Assembly: GCA_021820025.1 (NCBI GenBank)
Contig: JAKAEF010000005.1
Location: 1 to 24,506 of the forward strand
DNA length: 24,506 nt
Source: a bacterium
Lineage (GTDB): Bacteria > Patescibacteriota > Microgenomatia > Levybacterales > UBA12049
Direction: 5' to 3'
In this document: piece by piece, positions 7,369 to 14,411 of the stretch
How positions within the stretch are numbered: position 1 is the stretch's first letter
Layout: each line of letters opens with the position of its first letter
Program-made: the position numbers and the translations under genes
The notes under the pieces: generated by a model
Databases searched by the model: none
What the model saw: the letters and a program-made list of their open reading frames with translations, nothing else
What the model was told of the DNA's origin: nothing

Positions 7369-7826
7369 ACTGCAGCTAAACTAAGTCCTGCGTGTGCCGC
7401 ATGCACTTGTTGCATTTGAGGGACATGCATTCGTTCAAAAATAGTGATGCCATGAGGATGAAGACGAACATGTTGTTCTTGTGCTATTTCTGCAATCTTT
7501 ACCCGTCTTCGTGGCAACACAGCTCCAACTGTCCAACGATATTCTTTTTGAAGACAACCTGCATCATCTTGTTCTTGCAGAATACTTATTGCTTCTTGAG
7601 CTGCCCAATTTTGTGATGCTTCAATTTTCCACTCTCTTCCCCGTCGTAATACTCTTCCTGAAAATTCTGAAACTTCTTCTGCGACAAGAAATCCTTGTTT
7701 AACAAAATCTTCATATTCGGCAATTCCCACTCTTCTTACTCTTTCAACTGCATCTTTACCAGCATCTGTTAATTTTTCTTCCCAGCGAGTTTTTTTCTTT
7801 GGTTTTTTGTCTTTTTCTTTCTCCAT
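7365..7826 (-). CDS. Charged hypothetical protein, 153 aa
   Basis: Not recognised. The first 14 residues are almost all Lys, Glu and Asp (MEKEKDKKPKKKTRW), followed by an Arg/Glu-rich helical region (residues 20-75) and a more beta-like, His-rich C-terminal half (EQHVRLHPHGITIFERMH, QQVHAAHAG). There is no membrane segment or recognisable catalytic motif. It starts 62 nt downstream of the DNA ligase stop on the same strand and I see no good promoter or SD in that gap, so it is probably co-transcribed with the ligase. Its stop overlaps that of the convergent ATP-grasp gene. Its many GTT-, CGT- and CAT-containing codons look slightly less AT-biased than the neighbours' (an impression, not a count). 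Confidence 0.65.
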   Translation of the reverse strand: MEKEKDKKPKKKTRWEEKLTDAGKDAVERVRRVGIAEYEDFVKQGFLVAEEVSEFSGRVLRRGREWKIEASQNWAAQEAISILQEQDDAGCLQKEYRWTVGAVLPRRRVKIAEIAQEQHVRLHPHGITIFERMHVPQMQQVHAAHAGLSLAAV

Positions 7827-7888
7827 GTATCTACTATTCCAAGAAGAAGAAAAAATTGCATGAGGACAACGTAAGAAGTTGTAAGAGA

Positions 7889-9637
7889 TTATTTTTTACC
7901 TTGTTGGTTAAACATTTCTATTAATTCTTTGACCGTTGTTGCATCTTCCGGTTTTTTGTCTTTATTTCTAAAACTGACTAATCGTGGAAACCTGAGTGCA
8001 TATCCTGGTTCATCATCTTTTCTGCCCGCTGTATGAATTGGACTTCTGGTTATTTCATCTGCCAGTACTTCTATAACTATTTCAGGCTTTAACCAGACAG
8101 AAGGAGTTATAACAGAATCAACACGTGCTGGTTTATGGTTACTTTCCAGCCCATGGCTTTTTTCTTTTATACTTCTCCATTCTTCATCAGAAAGACCTGT
8201 GCCAATTTTACTAACTGTTACAAACATATCCTGTTTTTCATCATAAACTCCAACTAATAATGCTCCTGCACCAAAGGCAGTTCGTTTCCCTTTGCCTGTA
8301 ATGTAGCCTAAAATAACACAGTCAATTGTGTCTTTTAATTCTCCTGTTTGGTGTCGTTTTAATTTAACCCAGTTAAAATTTCTCCCCCCTGCTTCATATT
8401 TTGAAGATAATTTTTTAATAACAACGCCTTCTAATCCTTTGGTAATTGCATCATCAAGCATAATTGCCAGTTTTTTTGCATCTTTTATTGTTTTTGTTTG
8501 TGTTGGAATTAATGTTTCATCACCATTAATAGTATCTGCAAGAATTTCTAAGCGCTTTGTTAACGGTTCATCAATTAGTGACTTGCCGTTTTTGTACAAC
8601 ATGTCAAAAACAAATGCTTTTAACGGAAGTTTTTGAGCCATTTCTTCTACGCCATGCTTTCTTCTTCGTTTTGTTGTTTCTTGAAACGGTAAAAATTCTT
8701 CTGACTCCGGATTATATGCCAGTGCCTCGCAGTCTAGAATGGCACTGTGGGCTTTGATTTGTTTTTTTGCTCCCTCTATTAACTCTGGAAACATATGAGT
8801 CATATTTTCTAAATTTCTGGAAAACATAGAGATCTTTTCTCCGTCCTTATGAATTTGCACTCTAAATCCATCATATTTGTACTGCGCATCTACTTCTCCC
8901 ATTTTTTCTATTACCTTTTGCGGGCTTGGAAGCCGTTCGCAGAGTTCTGCTCGAATTGGTTTGCCAACTGTTACTTCTAATTTTTCTATTTTTTCAACTG
9001 CCACAACAGGATTTTTTGCACTCCAGAGTGTTTTGGCAATAAGTCCCAGATCTGAAGTTCTGTTGTATGCTCCTTCTAAATAATGTCTTTGTTTTTTATC
9101 TCCCAATTTTACCGTTGCCAAGGCATCTAGAATTGTTGGATCTCCGATTCCTAAGCGAAGATTACTTAATGGAATTCTAACCAAATATTTTGCACTTACA
9201 GCATCAACTTTTTTTAACAAATCTGAAAGTAAAGTAATACGTTTTTCAACCGTACCTTCCCCAGAAGTTTTTGCAATTTCTGTTAATATTTTTACAACTC
9301 CATCAATGGTAATGTCAGAAGCTCTTGCTTTATGTTCTTTTGCTAATTCAAATGCTACCTTTCCCATGTCTCCTTTGTGATCAAATTGTGTTAACACATG
9401 ATCTTTAGATTCGCCATATGCTTTCCCAATTGCCTCTGCAACCCCTTTTTCTGCCATACCAATTTCTGTTGCTTCAAAAAAAGGTGCTATTCTTCCTTGC
9501 ACTAAATAACAAACTTCTTCTATTTCGTTTTCTGATTCTATATGTTTAAAAAGATCTGAAAGAATTTCTATTAACGAGAGCCTCGAGGAAGTTGCTTCTA
9601 GCTTTTCAAAATACTCAGAAAGATCGGCAAAGATCAT
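7889..9637 (-). CDS. lig: ATP-dependent DNA ligase, archaeal type
   Basis: Seals DNA nicks using ATP through a ligase-AMP intermediate. The 582-aa length and the N-terminal start (MIFADLSEYFEKLEATSSRL) match the archaeal/eukaryotic-type family, which has an N-terminal DNA-binding domain (about 1-200), the nucleotidyltransferase domain (about 220-420) and an OB fold (about 425-560). The adenylated lysine is the first Lys of KYDGFR (near residue 254); MFSRNLENMTHMFPE is motif III, DCEALAY motif IIIa, EGVVIKKL motif IV and NWVKLKRH motif V. The C-terminal LRFPRLVSFRNKDK is motif VI. Most bacteria rely on an NAD-dependent ligase; whether this one replaces or supplements it cannot be seen from this window. 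A TATACT box lies 12 nt upstream of the ATG. Confidence 0.95.
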   Translation of the reverse strand: MIFADLSEYFEKLEATSSRLSLIEILSDLFKHIESENEIEEVCYLVQGRIAPFFEATEIGMAEKGVAEAIGKAYGESKDHVLTQFDHKGDMGKVAFELAKEHKARASDITIDGVVKILTEIAKTSGEGTVEKRITLLSDLLKKVDAVSAKYLVRIPLSNLRLGIGDPTILDALATVKLGDKKQRHYLEGAYNRTSDLGLIAKTLWSAKNPVVAVEKIEKLEVTVGKPIRAELCERLPSPQKVIEKMGEVDAQYKYDGFRVQIHKDGEKISMFSRNLENMTHMFPELIEGAKKQIKAHSAILDCEALAYNPESEEFLPFQETTKRRRKHGVEEMAQKLPLKAFVFDMLYKNGKSLIDEPLTKRLEILADTINGDETLIPTQTKTIKDAKKLAIMLDDAITKGLEGVVIKKLSSKYEAGGRNFNWVKLKRHQTGELKDTIDCVILGYITGKGKRTAFGAGALLVGVYDEKQDMFVTVSKIGTGLSDEEWRSIKEKSHGLESNHKPARVDSVITPSVWLKPEIVIEVLADEITRSPIHTAGRKDDEPGYALRFPRLVSFRNKDKKPEDATTVKELIEMFNQQGKK

Positions 9638-9649
9638 AAACTATGTTCT

Positions 9650-9655
9650 AGTATA
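9650..9655 (-). promoter_or_regulatory. Extended -10 box of the DNA ligase gene
   Basis: TGCTATACT on the minus strand (box at 9655-9650), 12 nt before the ATG at 9637, implying a leader of about 5 nt without an SD. The TGC extension is shared with the boxes for recF, the UMP kinase gene and fic. Confidence 0.65.
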
Positions 9656-9820
9656 GCATTTTTGCTCTTTTTCATATAGCTGAAGCTATTTTTTGTCAAT
9701 GATGTAGTTCATAGTAAAATATGGAACGTAAGGATGGATGTACAGCAACTTCAGGACTTCTTTAGAAAATACAGCAATTGCCAAAGCTCAGGCTCGCCCC
9801 CATCAACCATAAAAATAAAT
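9656..9820. other. Divergent intergenic region with a small hairpin and a 37-codon ORF
   Basis: This 165-bp stretch lies between the promoters of the ligase and the P-loop gene. A 5-bp stem ATAGC-TGAA-GCTAT (9676-9689) followed by six T is a weak plus-strand terminator, although no plus-strand gene precedes it. A plus-strand ORF of 37 codons runs from ATG 9734 to TAA 9847 (product starts MDVQQLQDFFRKYSN), but it has no properly spaced SD. The segment 9745-9815 is visibly less AT-rich than its surroundings and has the motif TACAGCAA twice. I cannot assign it; it could be a decayed gene end, a small RNA or a micro-ORF. Confidence 0.3.
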
Positions 9821-9850
9821 TTGATTTTTTACATCTACTTGTCGTAAAAT
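9821..9850 (+). promoter_or_regulatory. Promoter of the P-loop protein gene
   Basis: -35 TTGATT (9821-9826), an 18-bp spacer, -10 TAAAAT (9845-9850), then 7 nt to the GTG at 9858. A leaderless GTG start is predicted. Confidence 0.6.
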
Positions 9851-9857
9851 TCTGTTT

Positions 9858-10346
9858 GTGGTTAGAGAATTTGAACGTGATAATATAATTCCTCAAGAAG
9901 TAGATTACACCCGGGGACGTGATTTAATCATGCAAATCACGATGGATTCCCGTGCAAGAGGGCAAGTCCAACCAAACATGCCTTTTATCATAATTCTGTA
10001 TGGGACACCAAATAGTGGCAAGTCTCATTTAGCAAAAGATCTGAGAGAGTCGTTTATAGCTCAAGGATTAAAAACGGAAAACCATACAAACCATGAACAG
10101 TTTGGCGTAGATATTCCTTTGACCCGTATTCAATCGCTAGATGTTCTTATTATTGAGGAAGTGGCTCTTCCAGTTGGAAGAGACATGCATGGACAATTAG
10201 GAATTGGTGTTATTGATTCTCTTCATACTCGTCCAGATTTACGTGTACAAATTTTTAATCCTTACAGGGGTGTCCCTCCAGTTGATAGAATTGTGCCACC
10301 TCATTTAAGAATATCAAACCCGTTAGCATCAAGAAAAATTATTTAG
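9858..10346 (+). CDS. Small P-loop NTPase/kinase-like protein
   Basis: A 162-aa protein. Residues 44-61 (IIILYGTPNSGKSHLAKD) form a clear Walker A loop, and DVLIIEEVALP near 95-105 is a Walker B-like strand. An N-terminal helical region of about 40 residues precedes the P-loop and the last 40 residues are Pro-rich (PYRGVPPVDRIVPPHLR). This resembles nucleotide kinase or AAA-like folds cut to their core, but no specific family is recognised. No lid or second substrate motif is evident, so the substrate is unknown. The GTG start is chosen because a TAAAAT box ends 7 nt upstream; the first ATG (residue 25) would also leave the P-loop intact. It is a single gene, convergent with fic and overlapping it by 8 nt. 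Confidence 0.7.
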   Translation: MVREFERDNIIPQEVDYTRGRDLIMQITMDSRARGQVQPNMPFIIILYGTPNSGKSHLAKDLRESFIAQGLKTENHTNHEQFGVDIPLTRIQSLDVLIIEEVALPVGRDMHGQLGIGVIDSLHTRPDLRVQIFNPYRGVPPVDRIVPPHLRISNPLASRKII

Positions 10347-11388
10347 CCATGACATACTTGGCGCCTTTGGTAACGCCTTGCTTTTTAATTAATCCTGCTC
10401 CAACCAATGTTTTTAAATCAAGCAGTACACTGTCCTCTGAAATCATTGGGAACAATGATTTAAATGCTTTGTTTTCTAAATACCCGTTTTTCTGAATAAA
10501 CTCAACTATTTCCATTTGTCGCTCAGAAAGCAGTAATGGCTTTCCGCCTAATTTTTGTTTTATATTGGCATCAGCAGAAACAGCCTCTACTCTACTTCGC
10601 ACTTTTGAAAGTTCAATTGCCAATCCTTGGGTAAAATATGAAAGCCAAGAAGTAAAATCTCCATTTTGTTTTTCAACTTCTTGCAATGCAAGATAGTACC
10701 TTGCAGCATCAGAATCAAAATATTCCTCCAACGAAAAGAACTTTCGAATATCATATCCTTCCAAAAATAAAATTAAGGTAGATAATGCTCTTGATACCCT
10801 TCCGTTACCGTCCACGAAGGGATGGATTCTCACAAGTTCATAATGAACAATTCCTGACTTCAAAACTGGATGAATATCTTCTGCTGTGTTGCTATTTATA
10901 AATGCAACTAAATCCTGGATTTGCATGGGAACTGCAATAGCAGCAGGTGGTCTAAAGACTACCTCCCCTGTTTGGTTACTTCTAATAACAACTTGTGTTT
11001 TTCTGTATGTTCCGGCAGTTTCTTGGGGCAAAATTTTTTCTACGGTAAACTTATGCAGTTGTAAAATTAAATCCTCTGTTACATCCTTTTTCTCTGCTCC
11101 TAATTCGTCAATAAACTCCATAACTTTTCTGTAATTAATTACTTCTTGGATATCTCGTTCACGAGCAATAACCTGTTGACCCATGACAACTTTTTCGGCT
11201 TGAGAGAGAGACAATTCATTTCCCTCAATATGTGTTCCATAATGAACAGAACGAATAAGCGCATCTTTTTGAAATTTTTTCTCATAAAACGGCAGAAGTG
11301 GTGCATGCTGAATAACTTCTTTTGCAGCTTCAATTAATCCAATATTTTTAAGGATGGCATTATTAATTGTATACTTAGGAGTAAACAT
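10339..11388 (-). CDS. Fic-domain protein with C-terminal winged helix
   Basis: Predicted AMP-transferase (Fic/DOC superfamily) acting on hydroxyl side chains of a target protein. In the chosen reading (start MFTPKYTINN at 11388) the protein is 349 aa. YGTHIEGNEL near residues 52-61 resembles the inhibitory-helix motif that blocks the ATP site in auto-inhibited Fic proteins, although the first Ser/Thr of the usual motif is Gly here. VRIHPFVDGNGRVSRAL near 181-197 is the catalytic HPFxxGNGR loop with its His. Residues about 275-349 form a winged-helix domain (SERQMEIVEFIQKNG). A longer ORF to 11430 exists, but it would overlap the divergent gene and pass through the promoter; a TATAAT box 10 nt upstream of 11388 favours the shorter start. 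Confidence 0.92.
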   Translation of the reverse strand: MFTPKYTINNAILKNIGLIEAAKEVIQHAPLLPFYEKKFQKDALIRSVHYGTHIEGNELSLSQAEKVVMGQQVIARERDIQEVINYRKVMEFIDELGAEKKDVTEDLILQLHKFTVEKILPQETAGTYRKTQVVIRSNQTGEVVFRPPAAIAVPMQIQDLVAFINSNTAEDIHPVLKSGIVHYELVRIHPFVDGNGRVSRALSTLILFLEGYDIRKFFSLEEYFDSDAARYYLALQEVEKQNGDFTSWLSYFTQGLAIELSKVRSRVEAVSADANIKQKLGGKPLLLSERQMEIVEFIQKNGYLENKAFKSLFPMISEDSVLLDLKTLVGAGLIKKQGVTKGAKYVMAK

Positions 11389-11394
11389 AGGTGT

Positions 11395-11404
11395 TATAAT
11401 TATA
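11395..11404. promoter_or_regulatory. Palindromic bidirectional -10 element TATAATTATA
   Basis: The 10-bp palindrome reads TATAAT on both strands. On the plus strand it is TGTTATAAT, ending 6 nt before the DUF5654 ATG (11407). On the minus strand it is TGCTATAAT, ending 10 nt before the fic ATG (11388). Both copies carry the TGn extension. The whole intergenic gap is 18 bp, so both genes must initiate from this one element with no or minimal leader. Confidence 0.8.
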
Positions 11405-11406
11405 GC

Positions 11407-11682
11407 ATGGCAAGAAAAACAAAAACGCAAATTAGAAGACAGAAAAAATTAACAATAGAAGTTGTACGTCAAATGCTTACCCTTGTCACAAGCGGCTTTG
11501 GACTTGTTATGGCTTTGGCTTGGAATAGTTTAATTCAGGAAATTGTAAATGATTATATAAAAAAATACTTTGCTTCAAACAGTAGTCTTATTTCTTTATT
11601 ACTATACGCAGTTGTTGTAACTATTCTTGCAGTTGTTGTTACCTTTCAGCTATCCAAAATCTTAGATCATTTGGACCGTTAA
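11407..11682 (+). CDS. DUF5654-type membrane protein
   Basis: A 91-aa protein with a basic N-terminus (MARKTKTQIRRQKKL), a hydrophobic segment near residues 27-45 containing the hallmark LVMALAWNSLIQEI, and a second helix near 62-84. This matches the small two-helix DUF5654 family found in archaea and candidate phyla, whose function is unknown; the basic end suggests an N-in topology. It shares a promoter with the divergent fic gene and its stop overlaps that of nnrD within one TTAA. The start is certain because the -10 box ends only 6 nt upstream. Confidence 0.8.
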   Translation: MARKTKTQIRRQKKLTIEVVRQMLTLVTSGFGLVMALAWNSLIQEIVNDYIKKYFASNSSLISLLLYAVVVTILAVVVTFQLSKILDHLDR

Positions 11683-12557
11683 AGAAGATATTTTTTCATA
11701 ACAACAGGAATTTCATTGGCAAGTTCTGAAGAATTAAAGAAATATCCTACTCTCTCAAACAAGGCATCCCCTGCCTTTTTATTAAAAAAACTTGCCGCCT
11801 GAGCAGCAACAAATGGTTGATTTTTGCAATACAATGCAGCAGTTAATCCTGCCAAAACATCCCCTGTGCCCCCCTTTGTCATACCCGCATTGCCTCCTTT
11901 TACTACAACGCATTCTGAAGAGTCACAGACTATATCTGCATGCCCTTTTAAAATAATTGTTGTTTTATACAACGCAGCCATATTTGCAACGTTTTCTTCC
12001 GTTGCCTTTAGGTTAAATGTTCTTTCAAATTCTTTTTCATGAGGAGTTAAAATTGCATTTCCTTTAAGAGGCAATAACCACTTAGGGTTAAGCATTTGTA
12101 AAGCTCCCGCGTCTATGACCCATTTTTTGTGCGGATATTTTCTAAGTAAATATTCTGTTAACAAAAATGTTTGTGCTCCCTCGTCTTTTATGCTGCTAAG
12201 CGTTTTTAATGATTTTAAAGCAAGTTTTGATTCAGAAATTGGAGCATCGGTTCTAACCATCCCGGGACCAATTAAAATACAATCAGCTTCTTCTATATAA
12301 TTTTCTAAATCTTCTCTTGGCACAACAATGCCGTTTCTAAATTCTAATTTTGCCTCATGCACAATTTGGTTGTTTTCAGGAACTGAAGCATAAAAAACCA
12401 TATCTACAATTTTTGAAGCAATCTGCAAAGCCCACAAAGATGCAGCATGAAACAAACTGGAGCCACCAATAATCAGTAACTTTCCATTTTGCCCTTTATG
12501 TGAAGAAGATTCTGGTAAATAAACTTGCTTTAAAATGATTTCATCAAATTCTCTCAT
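11679..12557 (-). CDS. nnrD: ADP/ATP-dependent (S)-NAD(P)H-hydrate dehydratase
   Basis: Repairs hydrated NADH and NADPH back to the active cofactor, using ADP (bacteria) or ATP. The 292-aa protein has the YjeF C-terminal (ribokinase-like) fold: HKGQNGKLLIIGGS near residues 20-33, ILIGPGM near 93-99, WVIDAGALQMLNP near 145-157, LTPHEKEFER near 171-180, and the catalytic anion-hole block GGNAGMTKGGTGDVLAG near 222-238. The epimerase half (NnrE/YjeF-N) is absent here, so this is the stand-alone dehydratase. ATGA overlap with recF upstream indicates translational coupling in the operon that starts at recF. No SD. Confidence 0.93.
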   Translation of the reverse strand: MREFDEIILKQVYLPESSSHKGQNGKLLIIGGSSLFHAASLWALQIASKIVDMVFYASVPENNQIVHEAKLEFRNGIVVPREDLENYIEEADCILIGPGMVRTDAPISESKLALKSLKTLSSIKDEGAQTFLLTEYLLRKYPHKKWVIDAGALQMLNPKWLLPLKGNAILTPHEKEFERTFNLKATEENVANMAALYKTTIILKGHADIVCDSSECVVVKGGNAGMTKGGTGDVLAGLTAALYCKNQPFVAAQAASFFNKKAGDALFERVGYFFNSSELANEIPVVMKKYLL

Positions 12558-13606
12558 AACTCTATGATAGCAAAGTCTTTTAGATTATGGGAATCTACAA
12601 ACTCTTTGTGCGTTGTTGTAAGAATTGTTTGATTATCTTGTGTTTTACTTAAAACAAGCTGAATATGTGTTGTATCTAATTCCGAAAATATATCATCCAA
12701 AACCAATAAGGGATTAACATGTAACTTTTGCTCAACAAATAAAATATGCAATAATTTAAGCTGCAAAATAACAAGCCGTTGTTGTCCGCGACTTCCAAAA
12801 TGCTGCACATTTTGTTCTCCGCCTTTTGTTTTCATGGTTACATAAAAATCATCTCGTTGTGGGCCAACAAGTGTTACTGCTGCATTAACTTCTTGCTCTT
12901 TATATTGCACTAACCGATCTTCTGAAATGGTACTTTTGTCATATATTATTTTGCAATCAAACACATCTTTTTTTGCAGCATTAATAAATTCAATAAATTC
13001 ATTTCGCTTTTTGGTAATTTTTTGACCATTGGTAATTAACAACTCATCCCAATACTCAAATTGAGCAATATTTCTCTTTCCTGTTTCTCGAGTTACATAC
13101 AAAAGCGCATTTCTTTGTCTGAGTACCTTATCATATATTGTTTTTGCGATTCTATATTCTGCATCAACTGATTCCAAAACTGAATTTAAAAATTCCCTTC
13201 GCATTGAAGGACCATCGACAATAATGTCTAATTCCTCTGGTCTAAAAAGGACTGCAGGTAAATTACCGACAAAGTGATTTCGGGTGCGGGCAATGTCATT
13301 TACTAAATATTTTTTAATAAAACGGCCTCCTGCAGCTTCTTGCTGGGCTAAAACAATTTCTAATTTTGTTTTTTCCTTATTTATTTCTACTAAACCTTGA
13401 ACACGACCTACCTCTTGGCCAAATTGGATCATTTGAAAATCTTTATCTGCCCGAAAACTTTTTCCGCTGGATAAAAGCATAACCGACTCGACCATATTTG
13501 TTTTTCCTGCGGTGTTTTTTCCAACAATAATGGTAAGCTTTGGGTGGAATTCAAATTTCTTTTGGGTATAGCTTCGAAAATGCTGCAAAACAAGAGCCGT
13601 AAACAT
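12554..13606 (-). CDS. recF: DNA replication/repair protein RecF
   Basis: SMC-like ATPase that loads RecA at gaps with RecO and RecR. The 350-aa length is usual. Walker A is IVGKNTAGKTNMVES near residues 28-42 (GKNTAGKT in place of the common G-NGxGKT), FRADKDF follows, VLFRPEELDIIVDGPSMRR near 114-132 is a family signature, GSRGQQRLV near 275 is the ABC signature and LVLDDIFSELD near 302-312 combines Walker B and the D-loop. It is first in an operon with nnrD. The promoter (-35 TTGAGT, 16 bp, extended -10 TGCTAAAAT) ends 6 nt before the ATG. Unlike the classical dnaA-dnaN-recF context, it sits next to a UMP kinase gene, so it has been moved away from the origin region. Confidence 0.95.
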   Translation of the reverse strand: MFTALVLQHFRSYTQKKFEFHPKLTIIVGKNTAGKTNMVESVMLLSSGKSFRADKDFQMIQFGQEVGRVQGLVEINKEKTKLEIVLAQQEAAGGRFIKKYLVNDIARTRNHFVGNLPAVLFRPEELDIIVDGPSMRREFLNSVLESVDAEYRIAKTIYDKVLRQRNALLYVTRETGKRNIAQFEYWDELLITNGQKITKKRNEFIEFINAAKKDVFDCKIIYDKSTISEDRLVQYKEQEVNAAVTLVGPQRDDFYVTMKTKGGEQNVQHFGSRGQQRLVILQLKLLHILFVEQKLHVNPLLVLDDIFSELDTTHIQLVLSKTQDNQTILTTTHKEFVDSHNLKDFAIIEL

Positions 13607-13612
13607 GTTTGT

Positions 13613-13640
13613 ATTTTAGCAGAAAGAATTGATTACTCAA
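13613..13640 (-). promoter_or_regulatory. Promoter of recF-nnrD
   Basis: Minus strand: TTGAGT (13640-13635, overlapping the UMP kinase stop), a 16-bp spacer, TGC-TAAAAT (box at 13618-13613), then 6 nt to the ATG at 13606. A leaderless message is predicted. Confidence 0.75.
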
Positions 13641-14340
13641 TGGTAGTGCCAACGAATTCTTTACCTTCAAAATAGTTTTCTAAATTCTTAAAGTTATCAC
13701 CATTCATAACAATTACTTTTACTCCCAAATCCTCTGCTTTTTTGGCAGCAATTGGATCAAATGGGGCATTCATTCCTGGAACCCATTCATTGCCTACCAT
13801 CATTCTAAATTCTTGCCAAGAAAGTTTGTCTAACGGTTTTGCATCAGGGAATTTTTTAGGATCTTTGTCATAGACTTGATTAATATTGCTTAAGTTAATT
13901 ACGCGTTCTACATCGTAATCTTCACAAAGCAAAACTGCGTCATAGTCTGTTGACCAACCCGGTTTCCATGCTGCTGCAACAACAACTGGTTCAGTTACTT
14001 TTCTAATAATCTCATAGTGTTTAATGATGTATGGGTGTGCAATGTCTCTAAAAATCGTGCGGACTAAATGAGCATTAAGGCGGCTTGAATGAATTCCTAA
14101 CCAATCCAAATCTTCACGGGACAATTCATGACCAACAACGTTTCTGCCTGCTTCAATGTAATGTCTGGCTGTTTGTCCCCCACCTACGACCAAAAAAAAC
14201 TGGCGGTTTGGATTCTTCGCCAGTTGTGCTCTTACAAAGCTATTAAGCTTAGTAAGAAAATTAGTATCAATACCACCATTAGGAACAATCAATGAACCGC
14301 CAACAGAAAGTATAATACGATCCTTAAAATTTGTTCCCAT
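13633..14340 (-). CDS. pyrH: UMP kinase (amino-acid-kinase fold)
   Basis: Phosphorylates UMP to UDP with ATP. The 235-aa protein has the amino-acid-kinase fold: IILSVGGSLIVPNGGID at residues 9-25 (phosphate-binding Gly loop), FFLVVGGGQTARHYIEAGR near 49-67, GWSTDYDAVLLCEDYDVERV near 127-146, and INLSNINQVYDKDPKKFPDA near 147-166, equivalent to the uridylate kinase 'NVDGVYDKDP' block. The shape of WVPGMNAPFDPIAAKKAEDL resembles archaeal UMP kinases more than the E. coli type. An alternative would be another small AAK kinase, but the YDKDP context favours UMP kinase. Monocistronic, or weakly followed by recF; its extended -10 box lies 15 nt before the ATG. Confidence 0.85.
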   Translation of the reverse strand: MGTNFKDRIILSVGGSLIVPNGGIDTNFLTKLNSFVRAQLAKNPNRQFFLVVGGGQTARHYIEAGRNVVGHELSREDLDWLGIHSSRLNAHLVRTIFRDIAHPYIIKHYEIIRKVTEPVVVAAAWKPGWSTDYDAVLLCEDYDVERVINLSNINQVYDKDPKKFPDAKPLDKLSWQEFRMMVGNEWVPGMNAPFDPIAAKKAEDLGVKVIVMNGDNFKNLENYFEGKEFVGTTIE

Positions 14341-14355
14341 AGTATTATTGACCTT

Positions 14356-14384
14356 ATTGTAGCAGAAAACTCAAAAACCTACAA
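14356..14384 (-). promoter_or_regulatory. Promoter of the UMP kinase gene
   Basis: Minus strand: TTGTAG (14384-14379), a 17-bp spacer, TGC-TACAAT (box at 14361-14356), 15 nt to the ATG at 14340. A leader of about 8 nt without an obvious SD is expected. Confidence 0.65.
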
Positions 14385-14411
14385 GAAACTAGTGCCGAGG
14401 CTGCTGGGTAA

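Noticed and set aside
9676..9694. Small hairpin plus T run as a gene terminator
   Set aside because: No plus-strand gene ends before it and the stem is only 5 bp; kept only as a comment in the intergenic entry.
11389..11430. Extension of the Fic protein to an ATG at 11430
   Set aside because: It crosses the promoter palindrome and overlaps the start of the divergent DUF5654 gene; the Fic domain does not need it.
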